A DNA stretch of 64,000 nucleotides from Chaetoderma sp. LZ-2023a (lineage: Eukaryota > Mollusca > Caudofoveata > Chaetodermatida > Chaetodermatidae). Under the pieces are notes generated by a model. It was not told where the DNA came from, ran no database searches, and saw nothing but the letters and a program-made list of their open reading frames with translations. The translations under genes and the position numbers were made by a program. This document shows, piece after piece, positions 47,901-58,423 of the stretch. The stretch lies in NCBI GenBank assembly GCA_034401795.1, contig CM067360.1, forward strand, positions 52,380,858 through 52,444,857, in the 5' to 3' direction. Within the stretch, counting starts at the first letter, position 1; each line of letters begins with the position of its first letter.

Positions 47901-49069
47901 GCTGATCCCGAGCGCCACAATAGCTAGGCCTGACACCACAGATAGAACTACGACGGGAAACGGTGTTGTGTCGAATGGCTGCAGTGTCGGGGAACCTGGA
48001 GCTGCCGTGTCGACTGGCTGCAGTGTCAGGGTTGGATCGCCTGTATGGCTCATACTACGCATAGGTGCGTTGATCAACCATAGGTGTGGAGAAATAGCAA
48101 AGTCAAGTTTGCGACGGGCCTTCTGCAACCCCTGCTGGAACTTGGCAATAAGACTACTGGGTCTGCCATGATGAGCATATCCTCAACGAGACTGATGAAC
48201 ATGGCCTGGACCTCTGCGCTGCTGACACCATCTATGGAATGACGCAGCGTGGTCTGTGCTGTAGGGAGGCATTAGCACAGTACTTCCAGAGACTGGTTGA
48301 TCCAAACGATCCCTGCTGGTGTGAGGCCTGAGGTGGTGTGTGGGACAAAGTACTTCCACACATCTGGATAGTCCTGCCGCAAGCCAGTGATGTGCATATT
48401 TTGCACCAGGACTCCGGCGTCGGCGCCTGGATCGAACTGGAATGTCGCTGTCTTGTGACGTCCTACTCGTCTGGGTGTTCGATAGTGGAATGCTGAGTAG
48501 TCACGTCTCGGCTCACCCTACATAACACCTAGACCGCTGTTGTCACCACCATGCCACCGATTGTCTGGGTGAGCGCTGACCTCTCTCTGCAGTCTGCTGG
48601 CCACTGAGACGCTATGACTGTTGAGCTGTGGGTCGAAGGCGTTTGTATCAGGGAGGCTTGCACCCAGCTCATGGAGAATTCGTCGCACTGTGAAGTACAC
48701 GTGGAATCTGAGACAGCTGGCGATGAGCACAGCTTCAGGAGTACCAGAATAGGAGTGAAGCAGGGTGGAACTTACTCCACATCATGCCGTGGCACACAAC
48801 ACGGCAAAGTTCAGCTGCTGATTCCAGTATGAGTGGCTTGGAGCAGCCATCCAAGTATGAGCTTGCTTCGCATCCTTGATGGTGATGGGGCAGTTGGTCA
48901 GCGGTCGTGGGTTAACGGAGAAGCTGGTTCGGGACCTTCGATCCACTGTGATGGAGAACAGTGTTAGCTCTGGTATATCATCCAGTAGGCCTCTCAGGCC
49001 AGTCAAGGGTGTACTCAGGAGGGGCGGTTGGCTCCGGATGACTGTCGTGAGGTTCAGTGTGGAGGCCAT
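47886..49069 (-). pseudogene. Conserved-looking element protein with a C-terminal membrane anchor, decayed
   Basis: From ATG 49069 (MASTLNLTTVIRS) one frame continues for about 300 codons with stops at 48782-48784, 48518-48520 and 48272-48274; a frameshift near 48160 leads into a further 80 codons ending at 47886. Landmarks: PLTGLRGLLDDIPELTLF, DAKQAHTW, HSYWNQQLNFAVLCATA, RFHVYFTVRRILHEL, WKYFVPHTTSGLTPAGI, KARRKLDFAISPHLWL, and a final segment FPVVVLSVVSGLAIVALG that is a clear membrane helix followed by a short basic end. I believe similar proteins accompany Polinton-like polymerases in invertebrate genomes, but this is recollection, not a search. Its role is unknown; a virion-surface or membrane protein fits the anchor. 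Confidence 0.7.
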
Positions 49070-49202
49070 CTATACTGGTGTTCCTAAAGCTACCGCAGCA
49101 CACTATTTGTGGTCGTCTTGACTACAGAGTCCAGCGAGGCGACCACGCCGTAACATCTCGTTTTTTAACTCCTCCATATCTACCCACCCACTGGTATTGC
49201 TG

Positions 49203-49672
49203 TCACACTTTAGGTTTCTCCATGCGGTACAGGGATTGTACCTTCAATGTATGGCGGTACTCTTCATCGGTGACCTGGCCATCGTCGAGAGCTTTGCTGA
49301 CAGACTCGCCGATAGTCCGTAGCATACTCTGTGCCAGTGCCACGTACTTAGCATGCTTTTCAAGCATCCTTGTGATCTGCCGCTGCCCCACGCCAAGCCC
49401 GTGGCCAAGACAGTGGCGGCTAGTGCCACGCCCCCCAGCGGGATCGCGACGATGGCCCCCACCCCTGTAGCAAGAGTTGCCACAGCTGCCACCCCAGCAC
49501 AGGCTCCAATCACACCCGCAGCAGTGGTTGTACATGCGAGGACGTTTTAGGCTGTCTTATATCGCTTGCGCGTTCTGCTGTACGTTTCAGCCTCATGGAC
49601 GAGATTCTGTCTGATGGTATCTATCTGCTGGAGTCGCCAGCCGTGTACCGTACCCCCCTCGTCAGCAGTCAT
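49203..49672 (-). pseudogene. Small element protein: coiled helix, Gly/Ala-rich hydrophobic centre, charged tail
   Basis: Start at 49672 (MTADEGG), preceded by ATATACCCC. The frame gives GWRLQQIDTIRQNLVHEAE and YSRTRKRYK, a stop at 49547-49549, then a hydrophobic Ala/Gly/Val stretch (GACAGVAAVATLATGVGAIV and onward). After a frameshift near 49400 it continues with KHAKYVALAQSMLRTIGESV, SKALDDGQVTDEEYRH and ends at 49203. A helix-membrane-helix layout is visible. Proteins of this shape are, from memory, common companions of Polinton-like polymerases; function unknown. Confidence 0.65.
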
Positions 49673-49910
49673 GGAGGGGTATATTTCTGGTTGCTTCTGC
49701 CACTCCGACTTTGCCATAGTACACCTGGAGATTAAAACTGCATCAAAATCTGCTCATGAGTCAAAAAAGGGTACATTTTGGAGAGCCTGCCGAACCGTGC
49801 CAGCTTGCTGGTTTCAAGACAAACGTCTCTTAGACAGAGGTCATTCAGCACTATGTCGGGTGCCAGTAGCTTTCTGAGACGTGACATCTGGAACTTCACC
49901 ATATCCCCAG
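49673..49910. other. No gene recognised before the gap
   Basis: Short open frames run into the gap but have no recognisable motif. Confidence 0.4.
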
Positions 49911-50410
49911 NNNNNNNNNNNNNNNNNNNNNNNNNNNNNNNNNNNNNNNNNNNNNNNNNNNNNNNNNNNNNNNNNNNNNNNNNNNNNNNNNNNNNNNNNN
50001 NNNNNNNNNNNNNNNNNNNNNNNNNNNNNNNNNNNNNNNNNNNNNNNNNNNNNNNNNNNNNNNNNNNNNNNNNNNNNNNNNNNNNNNNNNNNNNNNNNNN
50101 NNNNNNNNNNNNNNNNNNNNNNNNNNNNNNNNNNNNNNNNNNNNNNNNNNNNNNNNNNNNNNNNNNNNNNNNNNNNNNNNNNNNNNNNNNNNNNNNNNNN
50201 NNNNNNNNNNNNNNNNNNNNNNNNNNNNNNNNNNNNNNNNNNNNNNNNNNNNNNNNNNNNNNNNNNNNNNNNNNNNNNNNNNNNNNNNNNNNNNNNNNNN
50301 NNNNNNNNNNNNNNNNNNNNNNNNNNNNNNNNNNNNNNNNNNNNNNNNNNNNNNNNNNNNNNNNNNNNNNNNNNNNNNNNNNNNNNNNNNNNNNNNNNNN
50401 NNNNNNNNNN
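49911..50410. other. Assembly gap, 500 N
   Basis: Exactly 500 N, a conventional placeholder for an unknown distance. Sequences on its two sides may not be neighbours in the genome. Frames crossing it are meaningless. Confidence 0.99.
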
Positions 50411-50690
50411 CCCCCCCCTTGTGTTGCGTTATATGCACGATTCTGTATTCACTACCCCTTTAGACAGTCTGAATGGATTCCCCTCAATGCCTCACTGTAT
50501 TATTAAAGGGACACTCTGGGACCTAGCACTCCCAGATAACATTGTCTGATACCTACTCTGCTTCCATGCAGCAATCGCTGGCAAGGTATGTGGCCCATGT
50601 AGGCTGACAAATGACATTCTACAGAAAATTGGTGTTCCACAGAGATCCTCACCATTTCCTCTCATCTGCAATCCTTTCCTGTAACCTCTG

Positions 50691-51290
50691 ATGCGATCCA
50701 TCGCCAGCGAGAACGTCACCACGTTGGCGTACATGAACGACACCACTTTAGTGATTCACCGATCCACGGAAGGGCATCAATTGGAGGTGGACAAGTTCGC
50801 CATAAACAGCAAACCATCAGGCATCGCACTGGATACAGGCAAGCGAATCTCATACCAGACAACTGCTCTAGATATAGACATTGATGGAAATCCAGGAGCC
50901 ACATTCAGTGATAGTCGGCCTGTCTCACGCTATCTTGCCACCCTCATTTCACATGATGGCAAGGAGAACATCATTATTCACATGCTGTGGAATGAGTTTG
51001 AGAACATCCACAAAACCAGACATCTGAAATCAATGCAGAATGGAAGGATCAATCAGCACTACCTAATTCTGTCAAAGCACTTCGCTTGGATGAGCAATAA
51101 TATTACCGAGGAATATGTGGGCAGAAGGGTGGAGCTGTTCGTGCATTAAGGACGCTTGTTCCGCACTGCCCTTCCAGATTCGTACACACTATACCTGGAC
51201 ATACAAATACTATGCCAGGTTTTCCAGCACAGTGATCTGGAGGTGGAAGCCATCTTAGAAGCTAGACCCTCTAATGCCGGCAGTGGTAGC
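50691..51290 (+). pseudogene. Unidentified protein right of the gap, one in-frame stop
   Basis: ATG 50691 opens 152 codons to TAA 51147-51149; the same phase continues for 47 more codons to a TAA near 51290, and this extension looks like protein (TLYLDIQILCQVFQHSDLEV). The body includes TTLVIHRSTEGHQLEVDKF, TALDIDIDGNPGATFSDS and NQHYLILSKHFAWM. I recognise no family. It could belong to the element, as it lies between other element pieces, but no copy exists left of the gap to confirm it. Confidence 0.45.
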
Positions 51291-51299
51291 TAAGTTGGT

Positions 51300-51880
51300 C
51301 ATAGCGTTCACACAAACTCTTTGCAAGGCTGCACACTGAGTCAAAAACACATTCTCAAAGCCTAACTATAACATACCCGCTTTGTCACGAGGTGCCCTAA
51401 AGTCGGACTCCCTAGGGAGAATGAACCATCTGAGTTCGGCGGCGGATGGATGTAGGTGGCTGCCCATGGATGCACTGAAGGTGAAACCATGCAACCATGC
51501 AACTTCATTTCTGAATTCTCTGGAGGATTCACCATTCCCATAGAAGACTAGAGGTCAGGGCGTGAGTGAACAGCACGTAGTTGATTCCACGTGATGTGGC
51601 CTATGGCGAAACTCCACCTCACCCTCCCAAATAAATTGGGGGGGGGGGGACCGCTCTCAGCAAACTGATATCACGAGACAGGTTTCAGGCTGTTAAATTT
51701 AAGTCAATAAATAATTATTTTCTTAGGGCATGTGATATGCAAAGCATAGTGAATCCTGCCCAAGTCACTAGCTATACTCTCTAAGAAAGTAACACGACTA
51801 TCGTTATTCCTTCATAGCTCCAGGCACATTGCGCACAGTCACCGTCAGTGCATCCGTGGGTGGCCATCAACAGTCCACGT
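51300..51880. other. No gene recognised
   Basis: No supported coding region. A G run of about 12 lies at 51639-51650. The density of genes seen left of the gap is absent here. Confidence 0.5.
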
Positions 51881-52016
51881 CTCCATCTGTCAGGACCTGC
51901 CCTCCACTTCCAATAAAAGTGTAGTAAACATCCTTGTAGAGGTTGGTACCCATAGAGAGATAGGCTGACACAGCATCGAGCTGAAACCAACATGTCTGGG
52001 CATTCTGTTCACTGCA
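51881..52016 (-). pseudogene. Possible coding fragment
   Basis: One minus frame reads QLDAVSAYLSMGTNLYKDVY and then GSGGQVLTDGDVD before a stop. The composition looks protein-like, but it is short, in a degraded area and unidentified. Confidence 0.25.
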
Positions 52017-52039
52017 TGTGATGTAACAGGGAGAGGAGT

Positions 52040-52275
52040 TGGAGGTTTACTAAGGCTTCTGACGAAGCTCCTTATGGTCCTGACGAAGTTCCTCAAGCTT
52101 GTGACGAAGTTGCTGACGAAATTCATCAAGTTTCTGACGAAGATGCTGACAAGGTTCCTCAGGCTCCTGACAAAGTTCAGTAACCTCCTGACGAAGTTAC
52201 TTAAGTTCCTGGTGAGGTTCCTCAATTGTCTGGAAAATATGCTGACGAAGTTGCTGACGAAGTTGCTGATTGTGG
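52040..52275 (+). pseudogene. DEV-repeat acidic segment, second copy
   Basis: In one plus frame, with two stops, the sequence is a run of units such as SDEAPYGPDEVPQACDEVAD, DEDADKVPQAPDKV and YADEVADEVAD. It parallels the acidic tail of gene Y (44890-45031). The body of gene Y is not next to it. The minus strand is open for 166 codons here (repeats of NFV), which I take as the mirror of the acidic repeat. Confidence 0.6.
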
Positions 52276-52399
52276 TCGTACAAACAGGGTTGACCCATCC
52301 AAGGGGTGCGGGTGGGTATATGCATGCAGATGTTGGTTGTGGCATGGCGTTCCCTTCCTTTGCCGGACACTTTACTGAAATTGGGGGCATTTAATTTAA

Positions 52400-53026
52400 T
52401 TACATTTTATAGAGGCACTGCAAAGATAGCTGAAATTGACGGAAATATTACAACATCCGCAAATTGTCAGCAGGTGGGAGATTGTGTAGAACAGATGCAC
52501 CTTGGACACCACCTATGGGAACCGTGAGTACTGGGTTCTGGCTCCACTGACTCATGTGCCTACCTACTCTGCGAAGTAGAAGGGGTGCTATGTCTTTGGG
52601 TGGAATGAGTGATTTACAGGATTCAGTTTGCACCCAAATGCAGATATACATGTTGCGGTGCCACTTATCTCCCTCCTTGAGAACACATGCAAACCCGGCC
52701 TTGATACATGATGAAGTGTTCCTTCAGGTGTACACTGACCCTCTTGATGGTGTAACGATAACGTCTCCACGACTTCTCCTCTGGCATAATGAGAATGGCC
52801 AGCAACTAAAACGCAAAGAGGACAGCAAATCCGATATGTGGATCGAGAGTACCAGCAGGTCCAATCCACAAATAACCAGCGGTTAGAGTTGACATTGCAA
52901 TGGGGTGTCACAGCCTGTGTAGCTGTAGCAATCCTCATCCAGAAGGGAGGAGCGCTCCAACATGTGGGTGAGCTAAGGGACTTCAATATTGTGGTGGATG
53001 GGATAGGCTCATGGATCTGGCGTTGA
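52400..53026 (+). pseudogene. Unidentified element protein X, copy B
   Basis: It is homologous to copy A (44117-43340, minus). Corresponding points: SRWEIV to NRWEIV; DTTYGN to NTTYVN; VAVPLISLLENT to VAVPLLTLLENT; the VYTDPL and SPRLLLWHNEN blocks to VYTEQL and APRLHAWHD; VDREYQQVQSTNNQ to VEREQQQVQATANQ. At least two frameshifts and several stops break it, and the last frame ends at 53026. A TATAT-containing string (GGGTATATGCATGC) lies about 90 bp upstream. Since the two copies differ throughout, they are diverged copies rather than an artefact of duplicate assembly of one locus. Confidence 0.75.
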
Positions 53027-53268
53027 CACTCGAGGGTTAGTACGACCTCGGGGATAGGGACATTCCACGTAAGCATGCCGACCAGCTTGGCTTTCATGTT
53101 GGGAACTTGCTTGTAGAGCAACAAGGCACTCGCACACTGTGCGTGACTGTGCTGTACTTTGGCTGTACCAAGGTGTGTGTATCGCAAACCACTGGTATTC
53201 AGCTTGAGCGCACATAGAGCATGATTCCTGCCATTGACGACAGCCACCACTCCGATGGGCACCGCCAT
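53010..53268 (-). CDS. Unidentified small protein at the right end of the element
   Basis: Starts at 53268 (MAVPIGVVAVVNGRNHALCA). The first 80-90 codons look like protein (LNTSGLRYTHLGTAKVQHSH, MKAKLVGMLTWNVPIPEVVL). The frame stays open to 52588, but from 53026 down it runs antisense to copy B of gene X and is probably not real there. No family is recognised. A TATATATA string lies upstream at about 53413. Confidence 0.45.
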
Positions 53269-53430
53269 CTTCTGAGCTGCCGCCGATCAACGCTGCATGG
53301 TGGCCCTGGGCTGGACTGGTGCCAGCGTCGCTGGCGGCGTCTAAGTTGCTTCGTATGGTGGGTGCGTCTTCAGTGGCTGGCGCCTTGACTGCAAACGCTG
53401 ACTAATGAGTGGGGTATATATAGTCTAGTG

Positions 53431-53667
53431 CTGACATCTGGCTTCCGGAAGATTCGAGTTGGGAGATTCGATTTGATAGAATAGGCTTAAACCCACACTC
53501 TAGCATACACATCGCGCATAGGATGCACACACATGTAGATGTATAACACTGGTATTGTATTGCCATCGTATGGTTAGTGTAGTGGGAATAAAAACAGGAC
53601 AGGCTGTTTTAGGTCATAACCCTGAGAATGGTCTGAAATTTTCAGCTGCCAATGTTTTTTAAAAAAT
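53431..53667. other. No gene recognised
   Basis: Contains a GGCTTAAACC string at 53483-53492, like part of the promoter-like motif, but no matching start codon close by. No terminal inverted repeat of the element is seen. Confidence 0.4.
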
Positions 53668-53960
53668 GCATATGGTAGCGTTGGAAAAATAGTGGTTCCT
53701 GGCAGCCGACTCATTCCTCGTGGTGGCTCTACGAGCCAAGTGATATATGATTCCGATTTGCCTCTGAAATTTGAGAGCCATCCCCGGGAGTGGAGCGGCA
53801 ATGGCAAGCCACTTGATGTATCACCAGCAGTGGAGTGGATGCGAGAATAGTTGTTGGAAAAAGACGGGTTCCTGTGAGCCGTCTCATTCCTCGTGGTGGC
53901 TCTAGCAGCCAAGTTATTTATGATTATGAGTGGTATCTGAGAGCCACACCTGGCGTGGTG
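53668..53960 (+). repeat. Tandem duplication, period about 183 bp
   Basis: Both units contain GTTGGAAAAA, GGTTCCTG, TCATTCCTCGTGGTGGCTCT and GAGAGCCA.CC, starting near 53671 and 53854. They differ at many positions. Whether the open frame 53835-54155 through the second unit is a gene is not supported. Confidence 0.8.
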
Positions 53961-54779
53961 CGGGTGTTGACGGAGGGGGGGGGGGCGGCTGGGTGGGGTG
54001 GTGGTGTTGGTGTGGCAACACTTAGGGGCATGTTTGTAGCTCACGGGGTAATGTCGGGTCATTCCGGTACGTCCTGCTCGGTCGGCGCGCCACATGTGCA
54101 TGTCGAACAAGATGGCTGGCTAGCTCCTAGTCTCGGGGTTCCGGATCCCATGTGATGCTGTTCCACATGGTACAGAGACCAGCTCCTAAGGCCGGTGGAA
54201 CTCAATGATGCCGGTGGGGCCGTGCGACCATCGCCGCTAACATTGACTTGAACGGTGTCAGCCCATGAGCTTGTGTCACCGGTATGCCTGTCCATAGTAA
54301 TTTAGAACTATGGACTTACAAGGATTTGTGAAAAAGTACTAAAGTAATAAAAATATAACCTAACCAAACCACAGGGTTTGGTAAATAAAAGTGAGCATAA
54401 AATAATACATGACATAGAGACAGCTGATGCACTTTAAACGTGGTAACACTGGATGTACCACACAGACTCGTAAGTCCGCAGAGGTATCCATGCAAGGGGG
54501 GCCCCCCGCATACGAGATCACTAATTAACTTAATATAAGCTACTATACCTTTTTGCTGGAAAAGTAAAAGAAACTCCTAGAGTGGCGAGAGGAATTGCAC
54601 CTCATGCGGGAATTACTCCTCGATGCTACTTGTCGTTGTGAGAAGTAGTAGCCTCGCACGGGCCATCGTCACTGAATATCTTGTGGGAGGCAAGTGCCTC
54701 GTGCGGGCCTCTGTCACAGGAAAATGCCTTCAACACTGAGGCGGAGGAAAAGAGTTGGCAAAACGGGCGACTCTTTTAT
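53961..54779. other. No gene recognised
   Basis: A short G run lies at 53976-53987. A short repeat with GCCTCG.GCGGGCC-type phrases occurs at 54650-54715. No supported gene. Confidence 0.45.
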
Positions 54780-55375
54780 TCAACCAAAGTGCTGTGAAAA
54801 AGACCATCCTATTGAAAAATATAACTGAAGTGTTGCGTGCTGGTTTACATGAATGAAGACGGGACGAGTGATTCCCGAAGGATTCCCGAGTCACCGTCTT
54901 ACGTAGTTCCAAGATATTGTATTAGGTGGTGCCGCTTTTATTTGTGCGGGCCTTCCGCTATGACTAACCTACCAGTTTGGTGTTAGAAACAAAAACTAGC
55001 TTAGGTTGCAAATGGCGGGGATCCTACCTAACTTTTGATACGGCTGTCCAATGGGCGAAGACGCCCCAGAGCATCTACCTCCAAGGACAGTGGGCATACA
55101 TTTTACTTTGCCAGACATCCGAGCTTGGTGAGAATCTGGATGCCTTGCTCCGTAACCACCCAAAACATCATAGGACAATGGCTCCCTTTCACACAAGCAG
55201 ATTTTGATGACCGACCTATCGTTACAGTGGGGATAGAGAGACGAATATCCACCGCAAATGTTTTTCCCGTGAAGGCGTGGAAGATTCCAACATCTTGCCC
55301 GGACATGTTAATGAGTTGGGTGGAGATGCGCATCTCGTCCGTCACCAGGTCCTATGGAACAAAGTATTGCCCTGC
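54780..55375 (+). repeat. Dispersed repeat family D, copy 2
   Basis: Homologous to 1-640 along its length (see that copy). Confidence 0.75.
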
Positions 55376-55559
55376 CATTAGGTGTATATTCAAATTGCCC
55401 AATATGCACCACAAAGGCGTACCTGCTTTGCTGTTGAATAACACGGGCTAGCAGTGTTGAATGTATTAATAAATGTGCGTGAATGTCGTGCGCGTGTGCA
55501 TGTGCATGTACGTGCGCGCTTACGTGTGTATTATGCGCATGCATGTGTGCGTGTCTACA

Positions 55560-55790
55560 GCAGACGCACATGCATGCGAAACGTATGTGTTAATTCGAGC
55601 TCTCTAAGTATCTTCACGAGCCATGGGATGGAAGTTGTCTGTGAAGTCCTGAAGAAGGTGTTCCTGAGGTTGGGATCGAAAGGACGACTGAGCGCCTAAA
55701 TCAGGTTCACGGCGTCTTGGAAAATTATTGCAAAAATCTAGCTGTTTATGAGCATATTATATTACACTATTCTGCTAGCTTCGAAGAATC
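55560..55790 (-). repeat. Dispersed repeat family F, copy 2
   Basis: Inverse of 25560-25796. A GTGCATGT-rich stretch (55480-55570) lies at the end where copy 1 has its CA microsatellite. Confidence 0.75.
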
Positions 55791-55949
55791 AGACATCTAT
55801 ACATTATTCAATAATAATATTGCCAGTATGTATTACCTAACTGTAATTGCCGCCTGAATGATTTAATCCAAATAGCTAGGCCTAAACTTGTCTATGCTAT
55901 GCTATGAAGAATGCATTTGAAATCGATAATGTTCGTTATAGTAATTAAC

Positions 55950-56110
55950 GCATCTGGGGCCGTATTCATAAATAATCGCAAAACATTGCGTTGCGTCTGC
56001 TTTGCGTTTGCTTCGCTGGGAGCTTGCTAACACGCCTGTTTAGTGACGCGTTGTAATCATAAAGCTCTGCGCAAAGTCTACGCTATCTGCGAGCCTGCCT
56101 GCTATTGCTT
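55950..56110 (+). repeat. Possible transposon end (GGGGCCGTATTCATAAA)
   Basis: The string at 55956-55972 resembles the end of a class of DNA transposons with GGCCGTATTCATAAA termini; a related inner phrase GTAATCATAAAGC follows at 56054. I see no inverse partner within 2 kb, so this is tentative. Confidence 0.3.
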
Positions 56111-56364
56111 GGAGAATGCGTGGGGCATATAGGTCATTGTATAGTTACGCCTATAGGTTATCGGCACTTGGTTTTGCGCCAATTGAAGGCTATATTTTAA
56201 GATGTCCGGTCATAAGTCCACATGTCTTACGGAATCGCCATCATGTTGTCTTAAAACGGATTGTATTATGATATTACCCGTCTTCAGCGGCCACGTTTGC
56301 ATAACCCATAGATGTGTCCGTTACAGACAGGTGTGCCTGCGTGGACTGAATTATTTGTAACTTC

Positions 56365-56610
56365 CACAGCAGAATGTGCATACTTTTAGAGGTTTAAATT
56401 TTGTGACTAGATGTAATAATATAAAATAAATGTTAACATACGATGATTTCATTCCTATATCTATTTTAACGTGTGGAATTATATTAGAGATACACGAGTC
56501 ACTAATTCAAATTCACACCTGCAAATAGAATACTTATTTACACGAATGAAGTCTTATGAAGATTTATTTCGTTTCCGTACATTTAGTCACACAATTGGAG
56601 CCTCTAAATT
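56365..56610 (-). repeat. Family B AT-rich fold-back repeat, copy 3
   Basis: Inverse relation to the 10.8-kb copy. It includes GAATGTGCATACTTTTAGAGG, ACTAGATGTA, and TAGTCACACAATTGGA. More diverged than the other two. Confidence 0.55.
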
Positions 56611-56796
56611 TATACAAATTTAACAACTGTAATTTCATATATTCTATAGAGTAAAATAAACAGATTTGAACTGTGATCTACTGCATGCTGCTATTACTAC
56701 TGCTGCTACTTCTACTATTACTACTATTGCTGCTACATTTGATACAGCCTCTGCTGTTGCTGCACTACTATTGCAACTGATGCCGTCGCCGCCGCT

Positions 56797-56842
56797 GGGG
56801 GGGGGGGGGTCTGATACTATTAATATTACTACTACTACTACA

Positions 56843-56908
<66 letters not shown>

Positions 56909-56911
56909 GCC
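56797..56911. repeat. G13 run and (ACT)n microsatellite
   Basis: Thirteen G (56797-56809) and then about 27 ACT units, with imperfect CTG/CTA units before. Thr and Val homopolymer frames are artefacts. Confidence 0.95.
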
Positions 56912-58053
56912 GCCGCAACCACATGTAGAGGAGTTCACAAGTCGCAAAATATCCTATTCCTTTGTAACTTTTTTTATGAATGTTCTCATCCACTGCTAGT
57001 AGTAACGGCAGTGTTTCCTGGTTCAGTGATGTTTGCGGAACTTATAATAGCTCCCGAAACAATGGTCAGTTAGCTGACAGTTTGCGTCCCCTCTAAAATA
57101 GCATGGTCTTCTTGAATACCGAATAAATAGTTGCGTGGCGTTAACGTTCCGTGTGCGCGCCGCTAAAGGATATATGCCCTTTTATGAAAAGGCCCCTGTC
57201 ACGATGAAAGATAGCATATCTCACTTGTTCTATCGGGGCATGATCTTATGTTCCTATGATCCAACTGGTTCCTGACTCTACAGTATTAGAGTACAAAACA
57301 CACACATTTTTAAAGTTAGTATACTTCGGAATCTTCAGAGCATGGTCCCGAGGCCAACATGTCTACTATCTATTAGACTAGTATTGGTGTGGCCTGATTG
57401 AATTGTACACAGCTTTTATGGCTAATTAATTCGTCGGTCTGATTGGTAATACATTAGTTATTAAGGTGTTTAGGGGGTGTAGGCCTGGCATGCACATTCA
57501 ATGTATTTCTATCGCGGCGCCCAGGGAAATACAAATGGCATTTTCTTAGATTCGCTCATGTAATTGTAGCGCGGATCGACCGGTCCGGTACGGAGTGTCC
57601 CATCCAGTCTGGGTTTGGAACCGCCGGGCCGTGTACGTTCCAAACGCGCCCCCACCCACCTGGGTAGGACGATACGCGTGTATCGAGCCGTATATCATGG
57701 GCGGGCGTCAGAGATTGCTATACAACGTGAGTTAGTGTTGAGTAGAAATAGTATCTTATTTTATCCAGAGTTGGTACACGTAATTACTTTGTTTTAAACA
57801 GAATTTATTTCGTTCAATGGGAGCACAGTAAGACATAAGTCTTATACACGTGTCTCCCATACATACAAATACAATACATTAATAAATACATCAAGATGGG
57901 GTATAATACAACATAATTAAATAGTAACTATGTAGAACTAGTTAATTGATAATATATATCAACCACTGATTACAATTGTCTAGGTAGTTCGCACGCTTAC
58001 GTATGTGTACGTGAATATGTGCGTGCGTGCGTACGTATTGACGCGCGTGTGTG

Positions 58054-58055
<2 letters not shown>
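56912..58055. other. No gene recognised
   Basis: No frame with a motif. Nothing else is supported. Confidence 0.5.
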
Positions 58056-58059
<4 letters not shown>

Positions 58060-58108
<49 letters not shown>

Positions 58109-58252
58109 GGAGAGAGAGAGAGAGGGGGGAGGGGGGAGGGAGAGAGAGAGAATGAGAGAGAGAGAGAGAAAGGGGGAGGGAGGGAAGTAGAGAGTGAGAG
58201 AGAGAGAGAGATAGAGCGAGAGAGAGAGAGAGAGAGAGAGACAAAAGAGAGG
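58060..58252. repeat. (GA)n simple sequence
   Basis: About 190 bp of GA with GGGA interruptions. Glu/Arg and Leu/Ser frames are artefacts. Confidence 0.97.
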
Positions 58253-58423
58253 AGAGGGGAATATGAGAAACAGGGTATAAACTAAGAATTTGACAAGAGT
58301 GAGAAAGGTAATGTTAGGAGCTCTTAATGCTGCGTTCACCATGCTTGTATATGTTGGGCTGTTTGCATTTCGCTCTTATAGTTGCGAATTTAACAAATAG
58401 GAAGTTACTTAAAGCGGTTGGTA

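Larger units (their letters stand above)
38205..53430. mobile_element. Decayed Polinton/Maverick-like element (mosaic; ends not found)
   Basis: The region carries the three hallmark genes of Polintons: protein-primed family B DNA polymerase, retroviral-type integrase and FtsK/HerA-type packaging ATPase, with other genes on both strands in a compact layout. Nearly every gene has stops or frameshifts, so it is an old copy. I recognise no adenovirus-type protease and no double jelly-roll capsid protein with confidence. The terminal inverted repeats could not be located. A 500-N gap lies inside. Duplicated pieces (43.3-45.0 kb against 52.0-53.0 kb; polymerase fragment at 45.9-46.1 kb) show that at least two copies contributed or that the join is wrong. 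Confidence 0.85.

Noticed and set aside
49778..50549. Frames crossing the run of N
   Set aside because: They consist mainly of unknown residues.
51890..52390. 166-codon minus-strand frame with NFV repeats
   Set aside because: It is the mirror of the acidic DEV repeat, which is supported as coding by the similar tail of gene Y on the plus strand.
53574..54155. 178-codon minus frame and 106-codon plus frame
   Set aside because: Overlapping frames across a tandem duplication and a G run; no recognisable domain.
37440..54540. Terminal inverted repeats of the Polinton-like element
   Set aside because: I compared the flanks by eye and found no long inverted pair; the ends may be lost, in the gap, or altered by rearrangement.
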